64,000 nucleotides of DNA from Ornithinimicrobium avium. Lineage in GTDB: Bacteria > Actinomycetota > Actinomycetes > Actinomycetales > Dermatophilaceae. Shown here one piece after another: positions 51,576 to 61,752 of the stretch. The translations under genes were made by a program, and so were the position numbers. The DNA lies in contig NZ_CP031229.1 in assembly GCF_003351765.1 (NCBI RefSeq), positions 3,854,912 through 3,918,911 of the forward strand, read 5' to 3'. Position 1 is the stretch's first letter, and the number at the start of each line of letters is the position of its first letter. The notes beneath the pieces were generated by a model that saw nothing but the letters and a program-made list of their open reading frames with translations, was not told the DNA's origin and did not search any database.

Positions 51576-52996
51576 GCCGCGGTCCGGGGCAGGACGGCGC
51601 CCCCCTCGACCTGGTGGTCCGCGCACGCCGGGCCGTCGTGGACGGTGCCGAGCGGCCCGCGGTCGTCGGCGTGCGCGAGGGAAGGATCGTGTGGGTCCAG
51701 GAGTGGGACCCGCAGGACCCCGCCACCGGCGCGGGGGTCGACAGTCTCGCGACCCAGGTCGTGGAGCTCGCCGACGACGAGGTGCTGCTGCCCGGTCTGG
51801 TCGACACCCACGTCCACGTCAACGAGCCCGGCCGCACCGAGTGGGAGGGCTTCGCCACGGCCACCCGCGCGGCCGCCGCCGGCGGGGTGACGACGATCGT
51901 CGACATGCCTCTCAACAGCATCCCCTCGACCGTCACGGTCGCCGCGCTGCGGGAGAAGCAGGACGTCGCCCGGGACCAGGTGCACGTGGACGTGGGCTTT
52001 TGGGGCGGGGCCGTCCCCGACCACCTCGGCGACCTCGAGACGCTGCACGAGGCGGGCGTCCTCGGCTTCAAGTGCTTCCTCGCCGACTCCGGCGTCGAGG
52101 AGTTCCCGCACCTCGACGCCGGCCAGTTCGCCAGCGCGATGGAGGAGACGGCCAGGCTGGGTGCGCTGATGATCGTGCACGCCGAGGACGCCGACGACCT
52201 CGACGCGCACGCCCCCGTCGTCGGACCAGAGCCGACGCCCGCGGCGCCGGTGACCCCGCTGTCCTACGACGCGTTCCTCGCCTCGCGGCCGATCTCCGCC
52301 GAGACCGTCGCCGTGCAGCGCGTGGTCGAGCAGACGCGGCGCACCGGGGGTCGCGCGCACGTCCTGCACCTGTCCGCCGCGGGCGCCGTCCCGCTCCTGC
52401 GGGCCGCCCGCGAGGAGGGCCTGGACCTCACGGCCGAGACCTGCCCCCACTACCTGACGCTCGCCGCTGAGGAGGTCCCCTCCGGCGCGACGCAGTTCAA
52501 GTGCTGCCCGCCGATCCGCGACCGCGCCAACCAGGACCGGCTATGGGAGGCGCTCGCCGCCGGTGACGTGGACATGGTCGTCTCCGACCACTCGCCCTCT
52601 ACCGCCGATCTCAAGCACCTGGATACCGGCGACTTCGGCACCGCCTGGGGCGGCATCTCCTCCCTGCAGCTGGGCCTGCCGGTCGTCTGGACGCAGGCGC
52701 GTCGCCGCGGCATACCGCTGAGCGACGCGGTGCGGTGGATGGCGACCGCGCCCGCCGACCGGGTCGGGCTGACCACCAAGGGCCGGATCGAGGCGGGCGC
52801 CGACGCCGACCTCGTCGCCTTCGCCCCCGAGCAGGAGTGGGACGTCGACGTCTCGGCGCTGCTCCACAGGAACCCCGTGTGCGCCTACGACGGCCACCGC
52901 CTGAGCGGCGAGGTTCGCCGGACCTGGCTGCGCGGCATACCCGTGACCGACGACGCACCGCCCCACGGGCGGCTGCTGCAGAGAGGACAGGCATGA
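51572..52996 (+). CDS. allB: Allantoinase
   Basis: Hydrolyses allantoin to allantoate. The 474-residue amidohydrolase has the metal HVHVNEPGRTEWEGF near residue 78 (HxH), the carbamylated lysine in GVLGFKCFLADSG near 165, IVHAEDADD near 205, HVLHLSAA near 260 and the C-terminal VSDHSPST near 335 with the catalytic aspartate. Asparagine and proline in DMPLNSIPSTV are typical of allantoinases rather than dihydropyrimidinases. The product requires allantoate amidohydrolase, which is absent from the window. Both ends overlap neighbours by ATGA, so translation is coupled to the dehydrogenase and to allE. Confidence 0.93.
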   Translation: MSRGPGQDGAPLDLVVRARRAVVDGAERPAVVGVREGRIVWVQEWDPQDPATGAGVDSLATQVVELADDEVLLPGLVDTHVHVNEPGRTEWEGFATATRAAAAGGVTTIVDMPLNSIPSTVTVAALREKQDVARDQVHVDVGFWGGAVPDHLGDLETLHEAGVLGFKCFLADSGVEEFPHLDAGQFASAMEETARLGALMIVHAEDADDLDAHAPVVGPEPTPAAPVTPLSYDAFLASRPISAETVAVQRVVEQTRRTGGRAHVLHLSAAGAVPLLRAAREEGLDLTAETCPHYLTLAAEEVPSGATQFKCCPPIRDRANQDRLWEALAAGDVDMVVSDHSPSTADLKHLDTGDFGTAWGGISSLQLGLPVVWTQARRRGIPLSDAVRWMATAPADRVGLTTKGRIEAGADADLVAFAPEQEWDVDVSALLHRNPVCAYDGHRLSGEVRRTWLRGIPVTDDAPPHGRLLQRGQA

Positions 52997-53817
52997 GCAC
53001 CTACGCGACCCCACCGGGGGGGCTGCCGCCGCAGACCCAGCTGACGACGAACCGTGCGCGGTTCACCCAGGCCTACGCGGTCCTGCCGCACGGCACGATG
53101 ACCGACATCGTCACCAGCGCCCTGCCGCACTGGGAGGGCACGCGGCTGTGGGTGCTCGCGCGGCCGCTGAGCGGCTTCGCCGAGACCTTCTCGCAGTATG
53201 TCGTCGAGGTCGCCCCGGGCGGGGGAAGCCAACCCGGACGAACCGAGGTCGACCCGCGCGCCGAGGCGGTGCTCTTCGTCGTGGGCGGGGCCGTCACGCT
53301 GACGATCGCGGAGGAGGAGCACGAGCTGGAGGCGGGCGGCTACGCCTACCTGCCACCGGGTGCGGACTGGATGCTGCGCAACCGCGGAGCCGAGGTGGCG
53401 ACCTTCCACTGGATCCGCAAGGCTTACGAACCGGTCGACGGGGTCGAGGCGCCGGAGGCGTTCGTCACCCGGGAGGCCGACGTCGAGGCGGTGGAGATGC
53501 CGGGGACGGACGGTGCCTGGAGGACGCAGCGGTTCGTCGACCCGACCGACGTGCGGCACGACATGCACGTCAACATCGTGACCTTCCAGCCCGGTGGGGC
53601 GATCACCTTCCCCGAGACGCACGTCATGGAGCACGGGCTCTACGTGCTCGAGGGCAAGGCGGTCTACCTGCTCAACGAGGACTGGGTCGAGGTCGAGGCG
53701 GGTGACTTCATGTGGCTGCGGGCGTTCTGCCCTCAGGCCTGCTACGCCGGCGGGCCGGGACGGTTCCGGTACCTGCTCTACAAGGACGTCAACCGGCACG
53801 CCACGCTGGCGTACTGA
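52993..53817 (+). CDS. allE: (S)-ureidoglycine aminohydrolase (bicupin)
   Basis: A 274-residue bicupin that releases ammonia from S-ureidoglycine to make S-ureidoglycolate. Two cupin domains are visible: the first around EAVLFVVGGAVTLT and YAYLPPGADW (residues 95-125), the second around PGGAITFPETHVMEHGLYVL near 205 and AGDFMWLRAFCPQACYAGG near 235, where Mn ligands His/Glu/His and Gln lie. The N-terminus TQLTTNRARFTQAYAVLPHG is characteristic. It is the last gene of the dehydrogenase-allB-allE operon. AllE needs ureidoglycine from AllC, so AllC must be coded elsewhere. Confidence 0.93.
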   Translation: MSTYATPPGGLPPQTQLTTNRARFTQAYAVLPHGTMTDIVTSALPHWEGTRLWVLARPLSGFAETFSQYVVEVAPGGGSQPGRTEVDPRAEAVLFVVGGAVTLTIAEEEHELEAGGYAYLPPGADWMLRNRGAEVATFHWIRKAYEPVDGVEAPEAFVTREADVEAVEMPGTDGAWRTQRFVDPTDVRHDMHVNIVTFQPGGAITFPETHVMEHGLYVLEGKAVYLLNEDWVEVEAGDFMWLRAFCPQACYAGGPGRFRYLLYKDVNRHATLAY

Positions 53818-53893
53818 CGAGGACCGTCGCGACCTGACGTACTGACGAGGACCGTCGCCACGTCTCGTGCCGCGGCGCTGCTCGCGACGGTCC
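53811..53893. repeat. 20-bp direct repeat with an inverted partner after allE
   Basis: GTACTGACGAGGACCGTCGC occurs at 53811-53830, covering the allE stop, and again at 53839-53858, 28 bp on. The reverse complement of its last ten bases (GCGACGGTCC) lies at 53884-53893. The second copy and the inverted copy can pair with a 25-nt loop, which may act as the operon's terminator. Confidence 0.75.
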
Positions 53894-54043
53894 GCTGCTG
53901 TGCCGGTCGGCGTGCAGAACCGGGTGGGTCCTGCCAGGAGCGCAGGTAGCAGACATGGGGTGGGCGGAACGGCCCAGGTGTGCACGCCGGTCGGCACACG
54001 CGCGGACGATCCGTGCCGAGGACACGCCGGTGCCGACCGGCCG

Positions 54044-54063
54044 CAGCGTTCACGTGAACGCTG
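54044..54063. promoter_or_regulatory. Perfect 20-bp palindrome, candidate operator
   Basis: CAGCGTTCACGTGAACGCTG is an uninterrupted palindrome with CACGTG at its centre. It lies 154 bp upstream of the predicted xdh -10 box and could be an operator for a dimeric regulator of the xdh genes. No second copy was seen in the window, except a partial TCACGTGA before rnj. Confidence 0.6.
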
Positions 54064-54216
54064 TGGCCGCTGCTGCCGGGCGCGTCGCCGGGACGGATCG
54101 CGCGAGGGCGCGGATCGGCGTGAGGGCGATGCCGCGAGGGGCGGGAGCCCGAGCGTCGGGCCATGGCCGGTCGACGGCCGGAGTGTCGAGTCCGGCCCGC
54201 TGGGCGGGTGGGAAGG

Positions 54217-54222
54217 TAACGT
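54217..54222 (+). promoter_or_regulatory. Candidate -10 box of the xdh operon
   Basis: TAACGT fits TANNNT and would give a leader of about 120 nt before xdhA. No clear -35 box was seen at the usual distance. Confidence 0.4.
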
Positions 54223-54256
54223 GGGGCAGATCACCAGGGCAAGGGCGTCGTTCGGC

Positions 54257-54355
54257 ATGGACAACCGGCGCCCTCGCGGCACCACCAACCATGCGCCCGT
54301 CCGGCAGGCCCGGGCGGGAGGTCCCGCCGGGGAGCCCGGCAGGAGGCGAGCATGA
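54257..54355 (+). CDS. Possible 32-codon upstream frame coupled to xdhA
   Basis: ATG 54257 opens a 32-codon frame (MDNRRPRGTTNHAPVRQ...), whose stop overlaps the xdhA start as ATGA. It covers the leader hairpin. Such an arrangement would couple xdhA translation to the leader. Coding is doubtful, since the composition is Arg-rich and there is no clear ribosome site. Confidence 0.25.
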   Translation: MDNRRPRGTTNHAPVRQARAGGPAGEPGRRRA

Positions 54356-55847
54356 CGACGACGTCGCAGGACACGCAGCAGGCGGCCGGGGCCGCCGCGC
54401 CGGGCCTGACGATCAACGGCACGACCGCCGGGCTCGACGGCGTCACCCCGCACACCACGCTGCTCGACTGGCTGCGCGAGCGGGGGCTGACCGGCACCAA
54501 GGAGGGCTGCGCCGAGGGGGAGTGCGGCGCCTGCGCGGTGCTGGTCGCCCGGTCGACGATCCGCGACACCGGTTCCGGGCAGGGCGGTGAGCGGTCCGGC
54601 TCCGGGCCGCCCGCGGACGGACAGCCCGCCACCGAGTGGGTCGCCGTCAACGCCTGCCTCGTCCCGGTCGCCGCGCTCGACGGTCAGGAGGTCGTGACCT
54701 CCGAGGGGCTGGGGACGCCCGAGCACCTGCACCCGGTCCAGCGCGAGCTGGCCGTGCGGGGCGGGTCCCAGTGCGGCTACTGCACGCCCGGGTTCGTCTG
54801 CGCGATGGCCGCGGAGTACTACCGGGCCGACCGGACCGAGTTCGACACCCATGCGCTCTCGGGCAACCTGTGCCGGTGCACCGGCTACCGGCCGATCCTC
54901 GACGCCGCCCGGGCGCTCGGGACGCCGACCGAGGACGACCCTCTCGCGGGGCGGCGTGGGATCCCGTCGCCGGTGGCACGGCATACCCGCGTCATCGCCG
55001 ACGGAGCAGAGCTGGTGCGGCCGGCCGACCTGGCCGAGGCGGTCGGGCTCCTGGCCGCGCGCGAGGACGCCCTGCCCGTGGCCGGGAGCACCGACGTCGG
55101 CGTGGAGATCACGATCCGCGGATCCCGGCCGCCGCTCCTCGTCGTCGTCGACCGGCTGCCCGAGCTGCGCGGTCTCGACGTGGACGCCGCGCGGATCAGG
55201 ATCGGCGCGGCGCTGACGCTCTCCGAGATCGAGCGCGCGCTCGGGGGCGCGGTCCCGCTGCTGGACGAGCTCCTCCCGCAGTTCGCCTCCCGGCTGATCC
55301 GCAACGCCGCGACGCTCGGCGGCAACCTGGGCACCGCCTCGCCGATCGGCGACGCCGCCCCGGCGCTCCTCGCCCTCGAGGCCTCGCTCGTGCTCGTCGG
55401 GCCCAGGGGGGAGCGGACCGTGGCCCTGGCCGATCACTTCACCGGCTACCGGCAGACCGTCCGCGCCCGCGACGAGCTCATCAAGGAGGTCGCCGTCCCG
55501 CTGCCCCTCGCACGAACCACCGCCTTCCACAAGATCGCCAAGCGGCGCTTCGACGACATCTCCAGCGTGGCAGTCGCCTTCGCCCTCGACGTCGTCGACG
55601 GGTCGGTCGCCCGGGCCCGCATCGGGCTGGGCGGCGTGGCCGCGACGCCGGTGCGGGCGCGCCGCACCGAGGCCGAGCTCGAGGGGCGCACCTGGACGGC
55701 GCAGACCGTGCGCGCCGCCGCCGCGGTCCTCGGCACCGAGGGGACGCCGATGTCGGACCACCGGGCCAGCGACCGCTACCGACGGGCGGTCCTGGAGCAG
55801 TCGCTCCTGAAGCTGCACGCCGCCACCCTCGAGGAGGAGGCCCGCCG

Positions 55848-55851
<4 letters not shown>
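54352..55851 (+). CDS. xdhA: Xanthine dehydrogenase, iron-sulfur and FAD subunit (XdhA)
   Basis: A 499-residue subunit that passes electrons from the molybdenum subunit through two 2Fe-2S clusters to FAD and NAD. The plant-type cluster has Cys53, Cys58, Cys61 in GCAEGECGACAV, with the fourth at Cys102, and the second cluster has GSQCGYCTPGF (Cys141, Cys144) and NLCRCTGY (Cys174, Cys176). The FAD domain (205-495) has VAGSTDVGVEI and RNAATLGGNLGTASPIGD. Between Cys61 and Cys102 there is a Gly/Ser-rich insert of about 29 residues. RBS GGAGG lies before ATG 54352. It converts hypoxanthine to xanthine and urate together with XdhB. Confidence 0.93.
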
Positions 55852-58175
<2,324 letters not shown>

Positions 58176-58178
58176 GCC

Positions 58179-59003
58179 GTGCGCTGGCCGCGTGCCGTCG
58201 AGCTGCTCCGCGACCGCGGGGAGCCGGGAGTCCTGGTCACCCTCACCCGCGTGCGCGGGCACGCACCCCGGGAGGCCGGCGCCAAGATGGTCGTCGGGCG
58301 GACGCAGTCCTGGGGGACGGTCGGGGGCGGCAACCTCGAGGCCGTCGCGGTGGAGCGCGCCCGGGAGATGCTCGCCACCGGTGCCGCGGTGCCCGAGGAG
58401 CTCACCTCGGCCCTGTCGGACCGGGCGCCCGCCCGGCACGGTATGCAGTGCTGCGGCGGCGAGGTCACCCTCCTGCTCGAGCCGCTGCCGGTGGTCCCGG
58501 TCGTCGCGGTCTTCGGGGTGGGCCACGTCGGCCAGGAGGTGGCGCGGGTCCTGGCCCGGCACGACCTCGACCTGCACCTGGTCGACACGCGTCCGCAGCA
58601 GCTGTCCGCCGGGTTCCTGGACCGGCTGGAGGACGGCCCGGCGCGGGTCTTCGCCCACCCGGTGCCGGTGCTGCCCGAGCTGGTGGTCGGCGAGCTCCCG
58701 CGCGGCGCCCACCTTCTGGTCATGACGCACGACCACGCCGAGGACGCCGCGATCGTCGACGCCGCGCTGCGCGCCGACGGCCCGGCCTGGATCGGGCTCA
58801 TCGGCTCCTCCGCCAAGTGGGTGCGCCTGCGCCGCCGGCTGCTCGAGGCCGGCGGGCTCACCGATGCCGACCTGGACCGGGTGACCACCCCCGTCGGGCT
58901 CCCGGCGCTGCGCGGCAAGGACCCCGCCACCGTCGCGGTCAGCATCGCCGCCGACCTGCTGGTGCGCCTCGAGGCGCGCACCCGGGCCGGGACGCGGCGG
59001 TGA
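58179..59003 (+). CDS. xdhC: XdhC accessory protein for molybdenum cofactor insertion
   Basis: A 274-residue protein that binds molybdopterin, receives its sulfur ligand and hands it to XdhB. It has a N-terminal XdhC/CoxI domain (GHAPREAGAKMVVGRTQSW, GTVGGGNLEAVAVERAREML) with MQCCGGEVTLLLEPL near 87, and a C-terminal Rossmann domain (VFGVGHVGQEVARVLARHDL near 112; MTHDHAEDAAIVDAAL near 180, WIGLIGSSAKWVRLRRRL). GTG 58179 comes 3 bases after xdhB, and its stop overlaps the guanine deaminase start as GTGA. Confidence 0.93.
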   Translation: MRWPRAVELLRDRGEPGVLVTLTRVRGHAPREAGAKMVVGRTQSWGTVGGGNLEAVAVERAREMLATGAAVPEELTSALSDRAPARHGMQCCGGEVTLLLEPLPVVPVVAVFGVGHVGQEVARVLARHDLDLHLVDTRPQQLSAGFLDRLEDGPARVFAHPVPVLPELVVGELPRGAHLLVMTHDHAEDAAIVDAALRADGPAWIGLIGSSAKWVRLRRRLLEAGGLTDADLDRVTTPVGLPALRGKDPATVAVSIAADLLVRLEARTRAGTRR

Positions 59004-60295
59004 CGCTCTTCCGCGGCACGGTCCTCGACACGCCCGAGGACCCCTTCGCCGGAGGCGCCCTGCGCGCCGAGGAGGACGCCGGCCTCGTCGAGCGGGACGG
59101 CACGATCGTGGCGCGCGGGCCCTACGAACGGGTGCGGACGGCATACCCGGACGACGACGTCGTCGACCTGCGCGGGGGGCTGGTGCTGCCCGGGCTGGTC
59201 GACACCCACGTCCACTTCCCGCAGGTGCGGGTCATCGGGGCCCTCGGGATGCCGCTGCTGGAGTGGCTGGAGAGCTGCGCGCTGCCCGAGGAGGCCCGCC
59301 TGGCCGACGTCGCCTACGCCCGCGCCGTGGCCCGCGACCTGGTCCGTGGCCTGGTCCGGGCCGGCACGACCACCGCCCTCGTCTTCGGCTCGCACTTCGC
59401 CGGCGCCGTCGACGCGCTCTTCGCCGAGGCAGACCGGGTGGGACTGCGGGTCACCAGCGGGCTGGTCGTCAGCGACCGGGGCCTGCGGGAGGACCTGCAC
59501 ACCACGCCGGAGCGCGCCCACGAGGAGGGCCTGGCGCTCGCGGGACGCTGGCACGGCGTCCGCCGCAACCGGTATGCCGTCACCCCCCGCTTCTCCCTCT
59601 CCTGCACCGACGAGCTGCTCGCCTCGTGCGCGGCGCTGAAGCAGGAGGTGCCCGAGACCTGGTTCACCTCGCACCTCAACGAGAACGTCGTCGAGATCGA
59701 CACCGTGCGCACCCTCTTCGACGACGCCGAGCACTACCTGCACACCTACGCCCAGCACGGGCTGGTCGGTCGACGCAGCGTGCTGGCGCACAACGTGCAC
59801 GCCACGCACGACGAGCTGGTCGAGCTCGCGGCGGCCGGCGCGAGCGTCGCGCACTGCCCGACGAGCAACTCGGCGCTCGGCAGCGGCCTGTTCCCCCTGC
59901 GGCAGCACCTCGAGCACGGCGTGCGCGTGGCGCTCGGCTCCGACGTGGGCGCGGGGACGGGGTTCTCCCTGCTCAAGGAGGGGCTGCAGGCCTACTTCAT
60001 GCAGCAGCTCCTGGGGGAGCGAGGCGAGCCGCTGGCCGCGCCGCACCTGCTCCACCTGACCACGACGGCGGGGGCGCACGCCCTCGGTCTGGGTGACACG
60101 GTCGGGCAGCTGTCGGTGGGGCACGAGCTCGACCTGGTGTGGCTGCGCCCGGAGCCCGGCTCCACCCTCGACGTCGTGCTCACGCACGCGACGTCCGCCG
60201 AGGACGCGCTGGGCAGGGCCTTCGCGCTGGGCACCTCCTCCGACGTGGCCGGGACGTGGGTGGCGGGCCGGCGGGTCGTCCCGAGCGCGCTCTGA
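59000..60295 (+). CDS. guaD: Guanine deaminase
   Basis: Deaminates guanine to xanthine, the substrate of XdhAB. The 431-residue amidohydrolase has the zinc motif VDTHVHFPQVRVIGALGMPL near 66 (HxH), FTSHLNENVVEIDTV near 212, the second zinc histidine in LAHNVHATHDEL near 260, VAHCPTSNSALGSGLFPL near 280 and ALGSDVGAGTGFSLLKEG near 305 with the acid. PXXTSN and HFPQ are guanine deaminase hallmarks. GTG 59000 overlaps the xdhC stop, making a four-gene xdhABC-guaD operon. Confidence 0.94.
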   Translation: MTLFRGTVLDTPEDPFAGGALRAEEDAGLVERDGTIVARGPYERVRTAYPDDDVVDLRGGLVLPGLVDTHVHFPQVRVIGALGMPLLEWLESCALPEEARLADVAYARAVARDLVRGLVRAGTTTALVFGSHFAGAVDALFAEADRVGLRVTSGLVVSDRGLREDLHTTPERAHEEGLALAGRWHGVRRNRYAVTPRFSLSCTDELLASCAALKQEVPETWFTSHLNENVVEIDTVRTLFDDAEHYLHTYAQHGLVGRRSVLAHNVHATHDELVELAAAGASVAHCPTSNSALGSGLFPLRQHLEHGVRVALGSDVGAGTGFSLLKEGLQAYFMQQLLGERGEPLAAPHLLHLTTTAGAHALGLGDTVGQLSVGHELDLVWLRPEPGSTLDVVLTHATSAEDALGRAFALGTSSDVAGTWVAGRRVVPSAL

Positions 60296-60305
60296 GGGCG
60301 GCTCG

Positions 60306-60560
60306 TCAGGCGGGGACGAGACCGACCCAGAAGCCGACCGCGACGAGGAGCAGGAGGGCGGCCACCACGGTCAGCACGGTGCTCAGCCGACGCAGCGGCA
60401 GCAGCGCCACGAGGGCGACCCCGGCGCTGACGAGGGCCATCTCCCGCGTGGACGACATCCGCACAGCGCCCGCCGAGTCGCCCGGGTCGAAGCCACGGAC
60501 GGTGGCGAGGACGACGAGGAGCAGGGCGAGACCGGCCACGCCGGCGGACCACAGCTTCAT
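60306..60560 (-). CDS. Small membrane protein
   Basis: An 84-residue protein with three hydrophobic helices (AGVAGLALLLVVLATV, EMALVSAGVALVALLPL and TVLTVVAALLLLVAVGFWVGL), no domain known. It lies 22 bp after the GDSL-hydrolase gene and may be translated with it. ATG 60560 is used; GTG 60578 would add six residues. It converges with guaD (10 bp). Confidence 0.6.
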   Translation of the reverse strand: MKLWSAGVAGLALLLVVLATVRGFDPGDSAGAVRMSSTREMALVSAGVALVALLPLRRLSTVLTVVAALLLLVAVGFWVGLVPA

Positions 60561-60582
60561 CGGCCCATGATCGCGCACCGGC

Positions 60583-61752
60583 CTACGGCAGGCCGGCGAG
60601 GTAGTCCTCGACGAGTCGCCGCAGGGCCTCCTGCCCCTCGGCGCTGGGGCGGAAGGTCTCCGGGGGCCAGGCGTGGTGCTGGCCGATCCCCAGCCCCAGG
60701 ATCCAGGGGTCGTCGCTGCCGACTCCGTGCCCGGTGAACGCCTCCGTGGGGTCGACGAAGTGGACGCCCTCCTCCTCGGCGACCTGGGCCATGAGGGCGT
60801 TGAGCTCGATGCCCATCTCGTTGAGGAAGGCCACGTCCCTGGCCTCGATCAACCCGACGTAACCAGGGTCCAGCAGCTGCGGGTAGCCCATGTGGACGAT
60901 GTGCGCGCCGTCGCCGGAGCGGCGCCGCAGCTCGCGGTACATCTCCCGCAGGTCGGCCTCGAGCCGGTCGAGACGGACCTGCACGCGCGTCCTGCCCCCG
61001 GGGTCGTCCGGGTCGACGGCCGAGTAGTAGTCGGAGCAGTAGACCAGCGCGCTCTGCGGCAGCCAGCCGCCGCTCTGGGAGCGGTTGAGGCTGTTGGTCG
61101 CCATGGCCGCGAGGCAGTCGGTCAGGATCGGTGCGAACCCGACGTCGTTGCCGCCCATCGAGACGAAGATCATCGTGGTGTCGGGAGTGATGCTGTCCGC
61201 CTGCGGGCCCTCGCCTGGGTTGCCGCCGTTGGGGTCGGTCACCTCGTCCGTGGTGGCGCCCGAGCAGGCCTGGAAGGAGTAGTTGCCCGAGCCCCAGTGC
61301 TCCTCGCCGACCGCGACCCCCCAGGCGTTCGCCGAGCGGTGGCACGTGTTGGGGTCGGAGTCGTCGCCCCAGAGCCGGTCCCACCAGTTCGGGTCGTTGT
61401 CGGTGCCGGGGCTGTAGTCCCCGGCGCCCTCGCCCGAGCCGTAGCTGTCGCCGATGAAGACCATCGGTCCGGAGGTGATCCCGGTGTACGACCATTCCCT
61501 GTCCTCGTAGGGCGCCTCGACCTCTCCCGACGGCGCGGCCGCGGCGTCCTGGCAGGCCAGCCCCACCCGGGCCACGGCGTCGACGGCCCGGCAGAAGGCG
61601 GAGGTGACGTCGGGGGCGAAGGTGAGGTGCGCCGAGACGAGCAGCCCCAGGGCCACGAGGACGGCGACAACCGTCACGCCGACCTGCTCCAGCGAGGCCG
61701 CTCCACGGTCGACCAGCCGCCAGGCCCTCCGGCGACCCCCCTGCTCGCTCAT
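60583..61752 (-). CDS. SGNH/GDSL-family hydrolase with a pilin-like N-terminus
   Basis: A 389-residue exported hydrolase. Block I is FIGDSYGSGEGAGDY near residue 88, block III is MGGNDVGF near 180. In the C-terminal block, where the active histidine normally stands in FHPN-like sequence, there is FRPSAEGQEAL; the nearby GQHHAW may supply it. The N-terminus DRGAASLEQVGVTVVAVL has the pattern of a class III (Flp/type IV) prepilin signal: Gly at -1, Glu at +5, then a hydrophobic helix. Translation is coupled to the upstream lipoprotein (TGATG). Lipase or esterase activity is plausible; substrate unknown. Confidence 0.82.
   Translation of the reverse strand: MSEQGGRRRAWRLVDRGAASLEQVGVTVVAVLVALGLLVSAHLTFAPDVTSAFCRAVDAVARVGLACQDAAAAPSGEVEAPYEDREWSYTGITSGPMVFIGDSYGSGEGAGDYSPGTDNDPNWWDRLWGDDSDPNTCHRSANAWGVAVGEEHWGSGNYSFQACSGATTDEVTDPNGGNPGEGPQADSITPDTTMIFVSMGGNDVGFAPILTDCLAAMATNSLNRSQSGGWLPQSALVYCSDYYSAVDPDDPGGRTRVQVRLDRLEADLREMYRELRRRSGDGAHIVHMGYPQLLDPGYVGLIEARDVAFLNEMGIELNALMAQVAEEEGVHFVDPTEAFTGHGVGSDDPWILGLGIGQHHAWPPETFRPSAEGQEALRRLVEDYLAGLP

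Larger units (their letters stand above)
53818..54351. other. 534-bp intergenic region between allE and xdhA
   Basis: No convincing gene: both long open frames here have no third-position GC bias and are Arg-rich. It holds the 28-bp-spaced repeat and hairpin (53811-53893), several GCCGGTCGGC-type inverted motifs (around 53900 and 53985), a 20-bp palindrome (54044-54063), a TAACGT box (54217), a hairpin GGCGGGA-GG-TCCCGCC (54313-54328) and a ribosome site before xdhA. It is the longest non-coding stretch of the window. Confidence 0.7.

Noticed and set aside
54217..54351. Purine or molybdenum-cofactor riboswitch in the xdh leader
   Set aside because: No conserved core of either class was recognised; only a simple hairpin is visible.
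53778..54355. Two overlapping open frames in the allE-xdhA gap (minus 53778-54164, plus 53867-54355)
   Set aside because: No third-position GC bias, Arg-rich composition, repeats and palindromes inside; only the last 32 codons of the plus frame are kept as a weak uORF candidate.
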